From Pseudobutyrivibrio sp. MD2005 (GTDB taxonomy: Bacteria; Bacillota; Clostridia; Lachnospirales; Lachnospiraceae), in NCBI RefSeq assembly GCF_000621865.1, contig NZ_JHXE01000012.1:1-64000 (forward strand): a stretch of 64,000 bases of DNA, written 5' to 3'. Shown piece after piece: positions 8,436 through 17,912 of this stretch (within the stretch, counting starts at the first letter, position 1; each line of letters opens with the position of its first letter). Both the position numbers and the translations under genes were made by a program. Under the pieces are notes generated by a model that was not told the DNA's origin, searched no databases, and was given only the letters and a program-made list of their open reading frames with translations.

Positions 8436-9863
8436 TTAAACTGCTAAGAAGAATTTAACTAAGAATAATGCTGCAATTACATATGTAAGAGCTGAAACTT
8501 CTTTAGCTTTTCCTGTAAATACCTTGATGAATGTGTATGAAATCATTGCAAGTCCGATACCGTGTCCGATTGAACCAGAGATAGGCATTGCAATAAGCAT
8601 GATTGTAACAGGTACACAAACTGAAAGATCATCAAAGTTAACCTTCTTAAGACCAGTCATCATAAGAATACCAACATAAATAAGTGCTGATGATGTAGCT
8701 GCTGCTGGAATAATAGCAGCGATAGGTGCGAAGAAAATACATACAAGGAATGCAATACCGCATGTAAATGCTGTAAGACCTGTACGTCCACCTGCCTCAA
8801 CACCAGAAGCTGATTCAATAAATGTTGTAACTGTAGATGTTCCAGTAAATGAACCTACGATTGTACCAACTGAATCTGAAAGAAGTGCTTCTTTCATATT
8901 TGGCATATTACCTTCTCTATCTACCATGCCGGCACGAGAAGCTGTACCAACAAGTGTACCGATTGTATCAAACATATCAATAACGCAGAATGTGATTACA
9001 AGTGTAATCGCTGTAAACCATCCCATTTTAGCAAGTCCGCTAATGTTAAACTTGAAAAGTGTTGTTTCAGCCATATCACCGAAAGCTGGAACAAAAGATG
9101 CATGTGCAAGTGATGCAAATGGATTGTTGCCAAGAATAAATGCATCGCCAGCCCAATAAAGAACTGAAGCTGCAAGCATACCAAGGATAACAGCACCCTT
9201 AACACCCTTCTGTGCAAGAGTAACAATTACGAATAATCCAACAAACATAGTAACTGCAGAAAGAACCATAACTGGATAAGCATCTGTCATTACTTCCTTA
9301 GCATGACTAGCTGTTAATGATCCAAAGAAGTCCTTCATTACAAAATACTGTGTACCATTTGAATCTGCAATATATACATTAGAACCAAATCCAATGTTAA
9401 GAAGCATCAAACCGATAGCTGGCGAGATACCAAGACGAATTCCAAGCGGAATAGCATCAACGATCTTTTCTCTGACATTTAAAAGAGAAAGGATGAAGAA
9501 TACAACACCTTCAATGAAGATGATGCAAAGCATTGCCTGGAATGACGCAACATAACCCATTCCTTTTACAGCAACAAGTTCACCGATAACAACTGCCATG
9601 AATGAGTTAAGACCCATTCCTGGAGCAAGGCAAAATGGCTTATTAGCCAAAAATGCCATAACAAAAAGTGCAACTGCTGATGAAAGACAAGTAGCAAGGA
9701 ACACACCATTCCAAAGAGCCTGTCCTCCCTGTCCATAATTTGTGAGGATGTTCGGATTCAAGGCAATAATGTAAGCCATTGTCATGAATGTGGTGAGTCC
9801 AGCAAGAATCTCTGTTTTTACAGAGGTGTTGTTGGCACTGAGTGCGAATGTCTTTTCTAACAT
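8436..9863 (-). CDS. NCS2-family hypoxanthine/guanine permease (AzgA/PbuG type)
   Basis: A proton-coupled nucleobase transporter of the cytoplasmic membrane. Its 475 residues give about 12-14 membrane segments. Typical AzgA-branch motifs are the N-terminal EILAGLTTFMTMAYIIALNP, the substrate-site block CLAPGMGLNSFMA near 75, and the second repeat VIDMFDTIGTLVGTASRAGM near 295. These favour purine bases (adenine, guanine, hypoxanthine) over uracil or xanthine. The ATG has AAGGAG upstream. It begins 35 bp after pyrG and ends at a strong terminator, so it is read with CTP synthase, linking purine salvage to pyrimidine nucleotide supply. No purine riboswitch is seen in the short gap. Confidence 0.9.
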   Translation of the reverse strand: MLEKTFALSANNTSVKTEILAGLTTFMTMAYIIALNPNILTNYGQGGQALWNGVFLATCLSSAVALFVMAFLANKPFCLAPGMGLNSFMAVVIGELVAVKGMGYVASFQAMLCIIFIEGVVFFILSLLNVREKIVDAIPLGIRLGISPAIGLMLLNIGFGSNVYIADSNGTQYFVMKDFFGSLTASHAKEVMTDAYPVMVLSAVTMFVGLFVIVTLAQKGVKGAVILGMLAASVLYWAGDAFILGNNPFASLAHASFVPAFGDMAETTLFKFNISGLAKMGWFTAITLVITFCVIDMFDTIGTLVGTASRAGMVDREGNMPNMKEALLSDSVGTIVGSFTGTSTVTTFIESASGVEAGGRTGLTAFTCGIAFLVCIFFAPIAAIIPAAATSSALIYVGILMMTGLKKVNFDDLSVCVPVTIMLIAMPISGSIGHGIGLAMISYTFIKVFTGKAKEVSALTYVIAALFLVKFFLAV

Positions 9864-9898
9864 AATACTCTCCTTTTATATAAAACTTTAATTGGAAC

Positions 9899-11491
9899 CT
9901 AGTTTAATGAAGCCTTAATGAAAGCAGCAAACAGTGGGTGTGGCTTATTAGGACGACTCTTAAATTCTGGATGGAACTGAACACCAACGTGGAATTTATT
10001 TGATGAAACTTCGACAGCCTCAACAACCTCATCGTTAGGTGATGTACCAGAAATAGTAAGTCCTTTTTCTGTCATGAGCTCACGGTATGAGTTATTAAAT
10101 TCAAATCTATGTCTATGACGCTCTGAAATGTTGTCTGAACCATACGCTTCATGAAGCTTTGTGTCTGGTCTGATAGCACATGGATATGCACCAAGACGCA
10201 TAGTACCGCCCTTTCTGAGAACAGCCATCTGCTCTTCCATAAGGTCGATTACACAGTTCTTTCCTGTGCTATTAAACTCTCTAGAGTTAGCATCTTCAAG
10301 ACCGCAAACATTCCTAGCAAACTCGATAGCAGCAACCTGCATACCAAGACAAATACCAAGATATGGAATATCATTTTCACGTGCAAACTGGCAAGCAGCA
10401 ATCTTACCCTCTACACCTCTATCACCAAATCCGCCTGGGACAAGGATTCCATCACAAGCACCAAGCTTTTCTTTAACGTTATCTTTTGTGATTTCTTCAG
10501 AATCAACCCATTCAATTTCAACGTGAGCATCATTAGCATAACCGCCATGATAAAGAGCTTCACGAACTGAAAGATATGCATCATGAAGAGCAACATACTT
10601 ACCAACAATAGCAATCTTTGTTGTCTTCTTAAGACCCTTGATAGTCTCAACCATCTTCTCCCACTCTTCAATCTTTGGAGTAGGATTATCAAGGCCAAGT
10701 TCACGGCAAACAACATCGTCTAAGCCGTATTTATGCATCATGAGTGGAGCTTCGTATAAGCAATCTAATGTATCATTTTCAATTACGCAATCTTTCTTAA
10801 CATTGCAGAAAAGAGAAATCTTATCTTTGATTGATTGCTCAAGTGGATGATCCACACGGCAAACAATGATATTTGGAGCGATTCCAAGTGACTGAAGCTC
10901 CTTAACTGAATGCTGTGTTGGCTTTGACTTGTGCTCTTCAGAACCTGAAAGCCAAGGAACGAGTGTAACGTGGATAAATAAGCAGTTCTCACGTCCCTTT
11001 TCAAGAGATACCTGACGAATAGCCTCAAGGAATGGCTGTGACTCAATATCACCTGTTGTTCCACCGATTTCTGTAATAAGTACATCGCAATCTGATGTCT
11101 CTGCGCCCATATAAATGAAACGCTTGATTTCTTCTGTTATATGAGGAATGACCTGTACTGTCTGTCCTAAATACTCGCCTTTTCTCTCGCGGTTAAGGAC
11201 ATTCCAGTAAACCTTACCAGATGTAAGATTAGAGTATTTATTAAGGCTCTCATCGATGAAACGCTCATAATGTCCAAGATCAAGATCTGTTTCCGCTCCA
11301 TCGTCAGTAACAAATACTTCACCATGCTGGTATGGGCTCATAGTACCTGGATCAACATTCATGTATGGATCCAACTTCTGTGAAGCCACCTTATAACCTC
11401 TCATCTTAAGTAATCGTCCAAGGGACGCTGCTGTAATACCTTTTCCTAAGCCAGATACTACACCACCAGTAACAAATACATGCTTTGTCAT
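9899..11491 (-). CDS. pyrG: CTP synthase
   Basis: Makes CTP from UTP, ATP and glutamine in the cytoplasm. The 530 residues have the N-terminal synthetase domain ([20 protein letters not shown] near 8-27; [19 protein letters not shown]), the [13 protein letters not shown] segment, and a C-terminal class I glutamine amidotransferase domain with the nucleophile elbow LGICLGMQ and the HPEF end motif. Length and start are standard. It is first in a unit with the purine permease. The leader carries a strong hairpin with a U-rich tail (11522-11578) and a second palindrome (11594-11620), while the only upstream gene is divergent. This suggests transcription attenuation, as known for pyrG of other Firmicutes. 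Confidence 0.97.
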   Translation of the reverse strand: MTKHVFVTGGVVSGLGKGITAASLGRLLKMRGYKVASQKLDPYMNVDPGTMSPYQHGEVFVTDDGAETDLDLGHYERFIDESLNKYSNLTSGKVYWNVLNRERKGEYLGQTVQVIPHITEEIKRFIYMGAETSDCDVLITEIGGTTGDIESQPFLEAIRQVSLEKGRENCLFIHVTLVPWLSGSEEHKSKPTQHSVKELQSLGIAPNIIVCRVDHPLEQSIKDKISLFCNVKKDCVIENDTLDCLYEAPLMMHKYGLDDVVCRELGLDNPTPKIEEWEKMVETIKGLKKTTKIAIVGKYVALHDAYLSVREALYHGGYANDAHVEIEWVDSEEITKDNVKEKLGACDGILVPGGFGDRGVEGKIAACQFARENDIPYLGICLGMQVAAIEFARNVCGLEDANSREFNSTGKNCVIDLMEEQMAVLRKGGTMRLGAYPCAIRPDTKLHEAYGSDNISERHRHRFEFNNSYRELMTEKGLTISGTSPNDEVVEAVEVSSNKFHVGVQFHPEFKSRPNKPHPLFAAFIKASLN

Positions 11492-11521
11492 GCTCTACTC
11501 CTTTGTTTTTAATTTTGGCAT

Positions 11522-11578
11522 AAAATAAAAATAGCGTTTTTTTTTTTGAAGATTTACTCCTCAAAACCAAAAAACGCT
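11522..11578 (-). promoter_or_regulatory. Attenuator-like terminator in the pyrG leader
   Basis: On the minus strand AGCGTTTTTT (11569-11578) pairs with AAAAAACGCT (11533-11542), and an inner stem TTTTGAGGA/TCTTCAAAA pairs fully with one G-U. The stem is followed by ATTTTTATTTTAT and then the pyrG ribosome binding site. The gene upstream is on the opposite strand, so there is no upstream transcript to end; a terminator here would act on pyrG itself. A run of 11 T (11537-11547, plus strand) lies inside the stem. Confidence 0.65.
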
Positions 11579-11593
11579 CAATTACTACGAAAG

Positions 11594-11620
11594 TTTACAA
11601 CATCAAATATGATTTGTAAA
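11594..11620 (-). promoter_or_regulatory. Palindrome upstream of the pyrG attenuator
   Basis: TTTACAA-C-ATCA pairs with TGATTTGTAAA around AATA: 11 paired bases with one bulge. It is either an operator between pyrG and the divergent activase-like gene or a second leader hairpin that competes with the terminator stem. Confidence 0.45.
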
Positions 11621-11775
11621 GTATAAAATATAACTATTTTTCTTTTGGCTATACCTACAACTTTTCGGTCATTTATAACAAATTTAATATTTTGTTTATT
11701 GTATATTTTGCAATCTCCATTTATAATACGTCATGTTGTGAATTCTATATATTAATAAGAAAGAATACATTGGTT

Positions 11776-14700
11776 ATGGAAAAAGAATTATTTAAATTAG
11801 GAATCGACATCGGCTCTACGACCGTTAAAATAGCAGTTCTCGATGACGATAACAATCTATTATTTTCTGATTATCAGAGGCACTTTGCCAACATTCAGCA
11901 AACTCTTACTGATTTATTAACACAGGCAAAGTCTTCACTGGGTAAAATTCAAGTACGTCCAATGATTACTGGCTCAGGTGGACTTACTTTAGCAAAACAT
12001 CTTGGTGTAGAGTTCGTGCAGGAGGTTATAGCGGTATCCACTGCCCTTACTCATTATGCACCTAAGACAGACGTTGCCATCGAGCTTGGCGGCGAGGATG
12101 CCAAGATTATCTATTTCGAGAATGGTAACGTTGAACAACGTATGAATGGTATTTGTGCCGGTGGTACAGGTTCATTTATTGATCAGATGGCTTCTCTATT
12201 ACAGACTGACGCCACTGGTCTTAATACATATGCAAAAGATTACAAAGCAATTTATCCAATCGCCGCTAGATGTGGTGTATTTGCAAAGACAGATATTCAG
12301 CCATTAATTAATGAAGGTGCATCTAAAGAAGATTTATCAGCATCTATCTTCCAGGCTGTTGTAAATCAAACAATATCTGGTCTTGCTTGTGGTAAGCCTA
12401 TTCGCGGACACGTTGCATTCCTCGGCGGTCCTCTTCACTTTTTGGATCAGCTTAGAGAAGCATTTATCCGCACTCTCAAATTAGATGATGAGCATGCTAT
12501 TCTTTTGGACAATTCTCATCTTTTTGCAGCCATAGGTTCTGCCCTTAATTCTAAGGAAGATCAAAACGTTCCTATGGATAACCTTATCGACAAGCTATCA
12601 GAAGGCATTAAGATGGATTTCGAAGTAGCTCGTCTTGAACCTTTATTCGAAGGGGAAGATGATTTTAGAGCTTTCAAAAATAGACATGCCAAAGCAGAAG
12701 TTAAAAAGGGTGATTTAGCAAACTATCATGGCAATGTTTACCTTGGTATCGATGCTGGTTCTACTACTACTAAGCTTGCTGTTGTAGGCGATGATGGTAC
12801 ACTGCTTTATTCTTTCTACTCAAGCAATAACGGTAGTCCACTTGCTACATCCCTAAAGGCTCTCAAAGAGATTTACTCTATCATGCCTGAAGATACTCAT
12901 ATCGTTCATTCATGTTCTACCGGTTATGGAGAGGCTTTACTTAAGGCCGCACTTCAGCTTGATGATGGCGAAGTAGAAACAATCGCTCACTATTATGCCG
13001 CTGCTTTCTTTAATCCTGAAGTAGACTGCATACTTGATATCGGTGGTCAGGACATGAAATGCATCCGCATCAAGAACGGTGTAGTTGATAGCGTTCAGCT
13101 TAATGAAGCATGTTCTTCTGGTTGTGGTTCATTTATTGAGACTTTCGCTAAATCCCTTGATTTTACTGTTCAGGATTTTGCTGAAGAAGCGCTTTTTGCC
13201 ATGAACCCTATCGATCTTGGAACACGTTGTACAGTATTCATGAACTCAAAGGTTAAGCAGGCTCAGAAGGAAGGCGCCAGTGTTGCTGATATTTCTTCAG
13301 GTCTTGCATATTCAGTTATTAAGAACGCTCTTTTCAAGGTTATTAAGCTTTCTGATGCCTCAGAGCTTGGAAAGAATATCGTTGTTCAGGGTGGTACATT
13401 CTACAATGATGCTGTTCTTCGTTCACTTGAAAAGGTTGCAGGTGTTAACGTAGTTCGTCCTGATATTGCAGGTATCATGGGTGCTTTCGGTTGTGCCCTT
13501 ATTGCTAAGGAGCGCTACGAAGAAAACCCTACCACTACTACTTTAGGCATTGAAGAAATAAACAATCTTACATTTGATACAAAGCTTACACGTTGTCAGG
13601 GATGTGTAAACCACTGCTTACTTACAATCAACAGATTCTCAGGTGGTCGTTCATTTATCACTGGTAACAGATGTGAAAAAGGTGCTGGTGGAGTTAAAAA
13701 TAAAGAAAACATCCCTAACCTTTACGAATATAAATACAAGAGATTATTTGACTATGAGCCACTTTCTGAAGAAGAAGCCACACGTGGTACTGTAGGAATT
13801 CCTCGTGTACTTAACCTTTATGAAAATTACCCATATTGGGCTACATTCTTTAAAAAGTTAGGATTTAGAGTAGTTTTATCTCCTCGTTCTAACCGTAAGG
13901 TATATGAACTTGGAATAGAATCTATTCCATCTGAGTCTGAGTGTTACCCTGCAAAAATGGCCCACGGTCACGTACAGTGGTTAATCAACGAAGGCAATGT
14001 TGATTTCATCTATTACCCTTGTATCCCATACGAGAGAGATGAATTCCCTGATTCAAACAATCATTACAACTGTCCTATCGTTACTTCATATGCAGAAAAT
14101 ATTAAAAATAACGTGGATGAGATTACAACTGGAAAGGTTCGCTTCCTCAATCCATTTATGGCATTCTCGTCAGAAGAGATATTAACAACTCAGCTTGAAA
14201 AGGTATTCAAAGACGAATTTGATATACCAGCTGCAGAGGTAAAGGCAGCTGCACATGAAGCCTGGCTTGAGCAAGAGCATTTCAGAAATGATATGTATGC
14301 CAAGGGAGCAGAAGTTCTTAAATATTTGGAGGATACAGGAAAGCACGGTATCGTACTTGCAGGTCGCCCTTATCATGTAGATCCTGAAATTAACCACGGT
14401 ATACCAGAGCTTATAAACAGCTACGGCATCGCTGTTCTTACTGAGGATTCAATCTCTAACCTTGGCGAACTAGAGCGTCCTCTTATTGTTATGGATCAGT
14501 GGATGTTCCACTCACGTATGTATGCCGCAGCAAATTACGTAAAGAAGCATGATAACCTGGATTTAATTCAGCTCAACTCATTCGGTTGTGGTTTGGATGC
14601 TGTTACAACTGACCAGGTTGCAGATATCCTTACAGGCTCAGGCAAGATTTACACATGCCTTAAGATTGATGAGGTTAACAACCTTGGTGCCGCTAGAATC

Positions 14701-16032
14701 AGAGTTCGCTCTCTTCTTGCTGCCCTTAGAGTTAAAAAGAAGAAAAAACAGGAAAGAGAAATCGTTCCTGCTAGTTACAAACGTATCGTATTTACGGAGG
14801 ACATGAAGAAGAATTTCACAATTCTTTGTCCACAGATGTCTCCTATCCACTTTGATTTAATCGAGCCTGCATTTAATGCTGCCGGTTACAATTTGGTTAT
14901 TCCAGACATCCCAACTCGTACTTGCATTGATGTAGGTCTTAAGTATGTAAACAATGATGCATGCTACCCTTCACTTATGGTAATCGGACAGCTTATGGCT
15001 GCCATAGATACCGGAGAATTTGATATGAGCCGTACAGCTCTTCTTATATCTCAGACTGGTGGTGGTTGCCGTGCTTCAAACTACATTGGATTTATTAGAC
15101 GTGCCCTCGCAAAAGCCGGCTATCCTGATGTTCCAGTTATTTCAATGAACCTTAACGGATTTGAGCCAAACCCTGGATTCAAGCTTACACCAAGCCTTAT
15201 CCAGCACGGTTTATATGCTCTTACATTCGGAGATATTCTTCTTCGTTGTGTATATAGAGTTCGTCCTTATGAGGCTGTTGAAGGTTCTACAAATCAGCTT
15301 CATGATAAATGGAAAAAGCAGATTATTGAATTTGTATCAAACACAAAGGTTCTTTCTCATAGTAAGTTCAAGAGAATGTGCCGTGAAATGATTCGTGATT
15401 TCGATAATCTACCAATTATCGAAGGTCTTAAAAAACCACGTGTTGGTATTGTAGGTGAAATCCTTGTTAAGTTCCTTCCAGCAGCTAATAATCAGCTTGC
15501 TGAATTGCTTGAGCAGGAAGGTGCCGAGGCTGTCGTTCCAGATTTAACAGACTTCCTTCTTTACAGTTTCTATAATGCAAACTTCAAAGAAGAAAACCTT
15601 GGTGCAAGCCGCAAGACAAAAATGTTCTGTAATTTAGGAATTAAGTTCTTTGAGTGGTTAAGAAGTGCTGCCAGAGATGAATTTAATAAATCAAAGAGAT
15701 TTACTGCACCTGCATACATTACAGATACAGCAAAGAATGCAAAGGAAATTGTTTCAATTGGTAACCAGACTGGCGAAGGTTGGTTCCTTACAGGAGAAAT
15801 GCTAGAGCTTATTGAATCTGGCGCCAGCAATATCGTATGTATTCAGCCATTTGGATGCTTACCAAACCACGTAGTCGGTAAGGGTGTTATTAAGCGAATT
15901 CGTCACGAACATCCAGAAGCAAATATCGTAGCTATTGATTACGATCCAGGTGCTTCAGAAGTTAACCAGCTTAACAGAATCAAGCTTATGTTATCGACTG
16001 CAAATAAAAATCTCAATAAAAAAGAGGCCTAA
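11776..16032 (+). CDS. Two-ATPase 2-hydroxyacyl-CoA dehydratase activase-type protein with DUF2229 and HgdB-like regions
   Basis: A 1418-residue cytoplasmic protein. Two ASKHA ATPase domains of the BcrA/BadF/HgdC family come first: [15 protein letters not shown] near 8 with [11 protein letters not shown], and [15 protein letters not shown] near 321 with [13 protein letters not shown] cysteine-rich DUF2229 region follows ([11 protein letters not shown] near 605, NRCEKG), then a C-terminal region from about 1010 resembling dehydratase B subunits. Family members use ATP to push one electron through Fe-S clusters into a dehydratase or similar enzyme. The frame begins at 11692, but ATG 11776 starts the conserved domain; its ribosome site is weak. 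No separate dehydratase subunits are near, so the substrate is unknown. The stop codon lies in the loop of the terminator. Confidence 0.85.
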   Translation: MEKELFKLGIDIGSTTVKIAVLDDDNNLLFSDYQRHFANIQQTLTDLLTQAKSSLGKIQVRPMITGSGGLTLAKHLGVEFVQEVIAVSTALTHYAPKTDVAIELGGEDAKIIYFENGNVEQRMNGICAGGTGSFIDQMASLLQTDATGLNTYAKDYKAIYPIAARCGVFAKTDIQPLINEGASKEDLSASIFQAVVNQTISGLACGKPIRGHVAFLGGPLHFLDQLREAFIRTLKLDDEHAILLDNSHLFAAIGSALNSKEDQNVPMDNLIDKLSEGIKMDFEVARLEPLFEGEDDFRAFKNRHAKAEVKKGDLANYHGNVYLGIDAGSTTTKLAVVGDDGTLLYSFYSSNNGSPLATSLKALKEIYSIMPEDTHIVHSCSTGYGEALLKAALQLDDGEVETIAHYYAAAFFNPEVDCILDIGGQDMKCIRIKNGVVDSVQLNEACSSGCGSFIETFAKSLDFTVQDFAEEALFAMNPIDLGTRCTVFMNSKVKQAQKEGASVADISSGLAYSVIKNALFKVIKLSDASELGKNIVVQGGTFYNDAVLRSLEKVAGVNVVRPDIAGIMGAFGCALIAKERYEENPTTTTLGIEEINNLTFDTKLTRCQGCVNHCLLTINRFSGGRSFITGNRCEKGAGGVKNKENIPNLYEYKYKRLFDYEPLSEEEATRGTVGIPRVLNLYENYPYWATFFKKLGFRVVLSPRSNRKVYELGIESIPSESECYPAKMAHGHVQWLINEGNVDFIYYPCIPYERDEFPDSNNHYNCPIVTSYAENIKNNVDEITTGKVRFLNPFMAFSSEEILTTQLEKVFKDEFDIPAAEVKAAAHEAWLEQEHFRNDMYAKGAEVLKYLEDTGKHGIVLAGRPYHVDPEINHGIPELINSYGIAVLTEDSISNLGELERPLIVMDQWMFHSRMYAAANYVKKHDNLDLIQLNSFGCGLDAVTTDQVADILTGSGKIYTCLKIDEVNNLGAARIRVRSLLAALRVKKKKKQEREIVPASYKRIVFTEDMKKNFTILCPQMSPIHFDLIEPAFNAAGYNLVIPDIPTRTCIDVGLKYVNNDACYPSLMVIGQLMAAIDTGEFDMSRTALLISQTGGGCRASNYIGFIRRALAKAGYPDVPVISMNLNGFEPNPGFKLTPSLIQHGLYALTFGDILLRCVYRVRPYEAVEGSTNQLHDKWKKQIIEFVSNTKVLSHSKFKRMCREMIRDFDNLPIIEGLKKPRVGIVGEILVKFLPAANNQLAELLEQEGAEAVVPDLTDFLLYSFYNANFKEENLGASRKTKMFCNLGIKFFEWLRSAARDEFNKSKRFTAPAYITDTAKNAKEIVSIGNQTGEGWFLTGEMLELIESGASNIVCIQPFGCLPNHVVGKGVIKRIRHEHPEANIVAIDYDPGASEVNQLNRIKLMLSTANKNLNKKEA

Positions 16033-16044
16033 GGCCTCTTTTTT
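16020..16044. terminator. Bidirectional terminator containing the activase stop codon
   Basis: AAAGAGGCC-TAA-GGCCTCTTT: a perfect stem whose 3-base loop is the stop codon of the plus-strand gene (16030-16032), flanked by A-runs and T-runs on both sides. It can end both this gene and the convergent glucosidase gene, which stops at 16060. Confidence 0.85.
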
Positions 16045-16059
16045 CATTATCAAAATCTG

Positions 16060-17694
16060 TTAAATATTAGATGCTACAATCCTAAATTCGTATGGCTTTA
16101 AGTAGGATTTCTCCCATTTACTCTCTGGGTAATTACCAAAGATTATGTTATCACCATAGAACTCTACAGCTTTTGTAAAGCCTGTCAGATTACAATAGAT
16201 ATACAAGCGTTCATCTTTGGATTCTCTAGTAAAAATATACACATCATTAGGTGATGCTACTCTTCTATAATTTCCTTCAGCAAGTGCCTGAGAATTCTTT
16301 CTAAACTCAATCATCTTTTTATAGAAGTTTAGAATACTATTTTCATCAGCACTCTCATCTTGTACATTGATGTATGATTTATTAGCATTAATTTTGATCC
16401 AAGGCTCTCCAGTAGTAAATCCTGCCCCCTCAGATGAATCCCATTGCACAGGTGTACGAGCATTGTCTCGCGTAGTTTGAAGAATAAGCTTACGTCTAAC
16501 GGAGTGTACAAATAATAAGCGTTTCATCGCTTGATTGATATTGTATGACTCTATATCCTTTATATCTCTTAACCCTCTGAAATCGGCATTTGTCATGCCA
16601 ATTTCTTCACCTTCATAAATAAAAGGAACGCCTCTAAGAGAAAGGTTTAGGCCGCATAGCAGCTTAGCGCTCTTTTCCCAGTATTTCCCTGTATTACCAA
16701 AATGATTAACAGAACGGATTTGATCATGATTCTCAAAGTAATTTGCAGGAACCTCTAATGCTTCCTGCCACTTATCAAGAATTCTTATAAGCTTACATGG
16801 TCTATATTTTTTCTTGAACCACTTGATTCCTCTGCTGTCAACATCCATGTGCTCAAAGAAGAATACCGCATCTAATTCCTTACGATTTTCATCGCTAAGT
16901 AGTTTTGCATCGTCAGGAGTAACCATTACTGTCTCACCAACAATAAAAGTCTTGTATTTGCTCCAAACCTCTGAATTAAATCTTTGAATCAACTCGTGAC
17001 AGCCTTCTGTATTAAGATAATGCTCCCTTCCAGTAAGACTAAAACGTTTTATACCATTTTCAAGTGATTCTTTATAAATGATGTTGATTACATCACATCG
17101 GAATCCAGCCACTCCTTTATCAAGCCAGAATCGCATGATATCTGTGATTTCTTCGTAAACATCAGGGTTATGCCAGTTTAAATCAGGCTGCCTCTTGCTA
17201 AATAAATGAAGATAATAATCTCCAGATTCTGTTTTAGTCCAAGCCTTTCCTCCAAAAAATGAGCCCCAATTGTTTGGAGCGCCATGGCCTTTACCTTCTC
17301 TAAAGTAATAATAGTCTCTATATTTAGGGTCACCAGCAAGGGCCTTTTGAAACCACTCATGATGATCAGATGTGTGATTTATAACAAGGTCCATGATAAT
17401 CTTTATTCCGAGGCGCTTAGCACGACTAATAAGTCGTTCCATATCCTCCATTGTTCCGAAGTCTGGATTTATGTCCTTATAATCAGAAATGTCATAGCCG
17501 TTATCATACCCAGGACTCGAGTACACTGGACTTAACCATATAGCGTCTACGCCTAAATCTTTTAGATAATGAAGCTTAGATATGATACCACCGATATCCC
17601 CAATACCATCTCCATTGCTATCGCAAAATGAGCGTGGATAAATTTGGTATATCACCGCGTTTTTCCACCACTTTTTCGTGCTAGAAGTAGCCAT
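16060..17694 (-). CDS. GH13 alpha-glucosidase (oligo-1,6-glucosidase type)
   Basis: A cytoplasmic glycoside hydrolase of 544 residues releasing glucose from short alpha-glucans such as isomalto- or malto-oligosaccharides. GH13 regions are all present: DLVINHTSD (region I), GFRCDVIN with the nucleophile Asp (region II), IVGETV with the acid Glu (region III) and ENHDQIRS with the third Asp (region IV), plus the N-terminal KNAVIYQIYPRSF block. Val in DLVINH and the QPDLNW segment fit the alpha-glucosidase subgroup. The frame opens at 17730 without a ribosome site; ATG 17694 follows GGGGGA and is preferred. It stands alone between convergent and htpG units. The nearby sugar ABC operon may supply substrate, but this is an inference. 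Confidence 0.9.
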   Translation of the reverse strand: MATSSTKKWWKNAVIYQIYPRSFCDSNGDGIGDIGGIISKLHYLKDLGVDAIWLSPVYSSPGYDNGYDISDYKDINPDFGTMEDMERLISRAKRLGIKIIMDLVINHTSDHHEWFQKALAGDPKYRDYYYFREGKGHGAPNNWGSFFGGKAWTKTESGDYYLHLFSKRQPDLNWHNPDVYEEITDIMRFWLDKGVAGFRCDVINIIYKESLENGIKRFSLTGREHYLNTEGCHELIQRFNSEVWSKYKTFIVGETVMVTPDDAKLLSDENRKELDAVFFFEHMDVDSRGIKWFKKKYRPCKLIRILDKWQEALEVPANYFENHDQIRSVNHFGNTGKYWEKSAKLLCGLNLSLRGVPFIYEGEEIGMTNADFRGLRDIKDIESYNINQAMKRLLFVHSVRRKLILQTTRDNARTPVQWDSSEGAGFTTGEPWIKINANKSYINVQDESADENSILNFYKKMIEFRKNSQALAEGNYRRVASPNDVYIFTRESKDERLYIYCNLTGFTKAVEFYGDNIIFGNYPESKWEKSYLKPYEFRIVASNI

Positions 17695-17824
17695 AACCGT
17701 CCCCCATTTTCTAGTGTCTAAATCAATCATAGCTGATTAAACATATATTTTCAATAATTTATTCACAATTTAATCACATGGCAACAATTAATAAATACAA
17801 TTCAAAAACAATAGCTTAAATATA

Positions 17825-17854
17825 CAAAAAACGGCAGACTCCTCCGTCTGCCGT
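17825..17854 (-). terminator. Terminator of htpG
   Basis: ACGGCAGAC (17831-17839) and GTCTGCCGT (17846-17854) form a perfect 9-bp stem with a 6-base loop; TTTTTTGTAT follows on the minus strand. It lies 58 bp after the htpG stop. Nothing else is seen in 17731-17824. Confidence 0.9.
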
Positions 17855-17912
17855 TATATATTTATGATTATTTTGCATCATATTATTATTTATAACAATA
17901 TACTCTCTGTGA

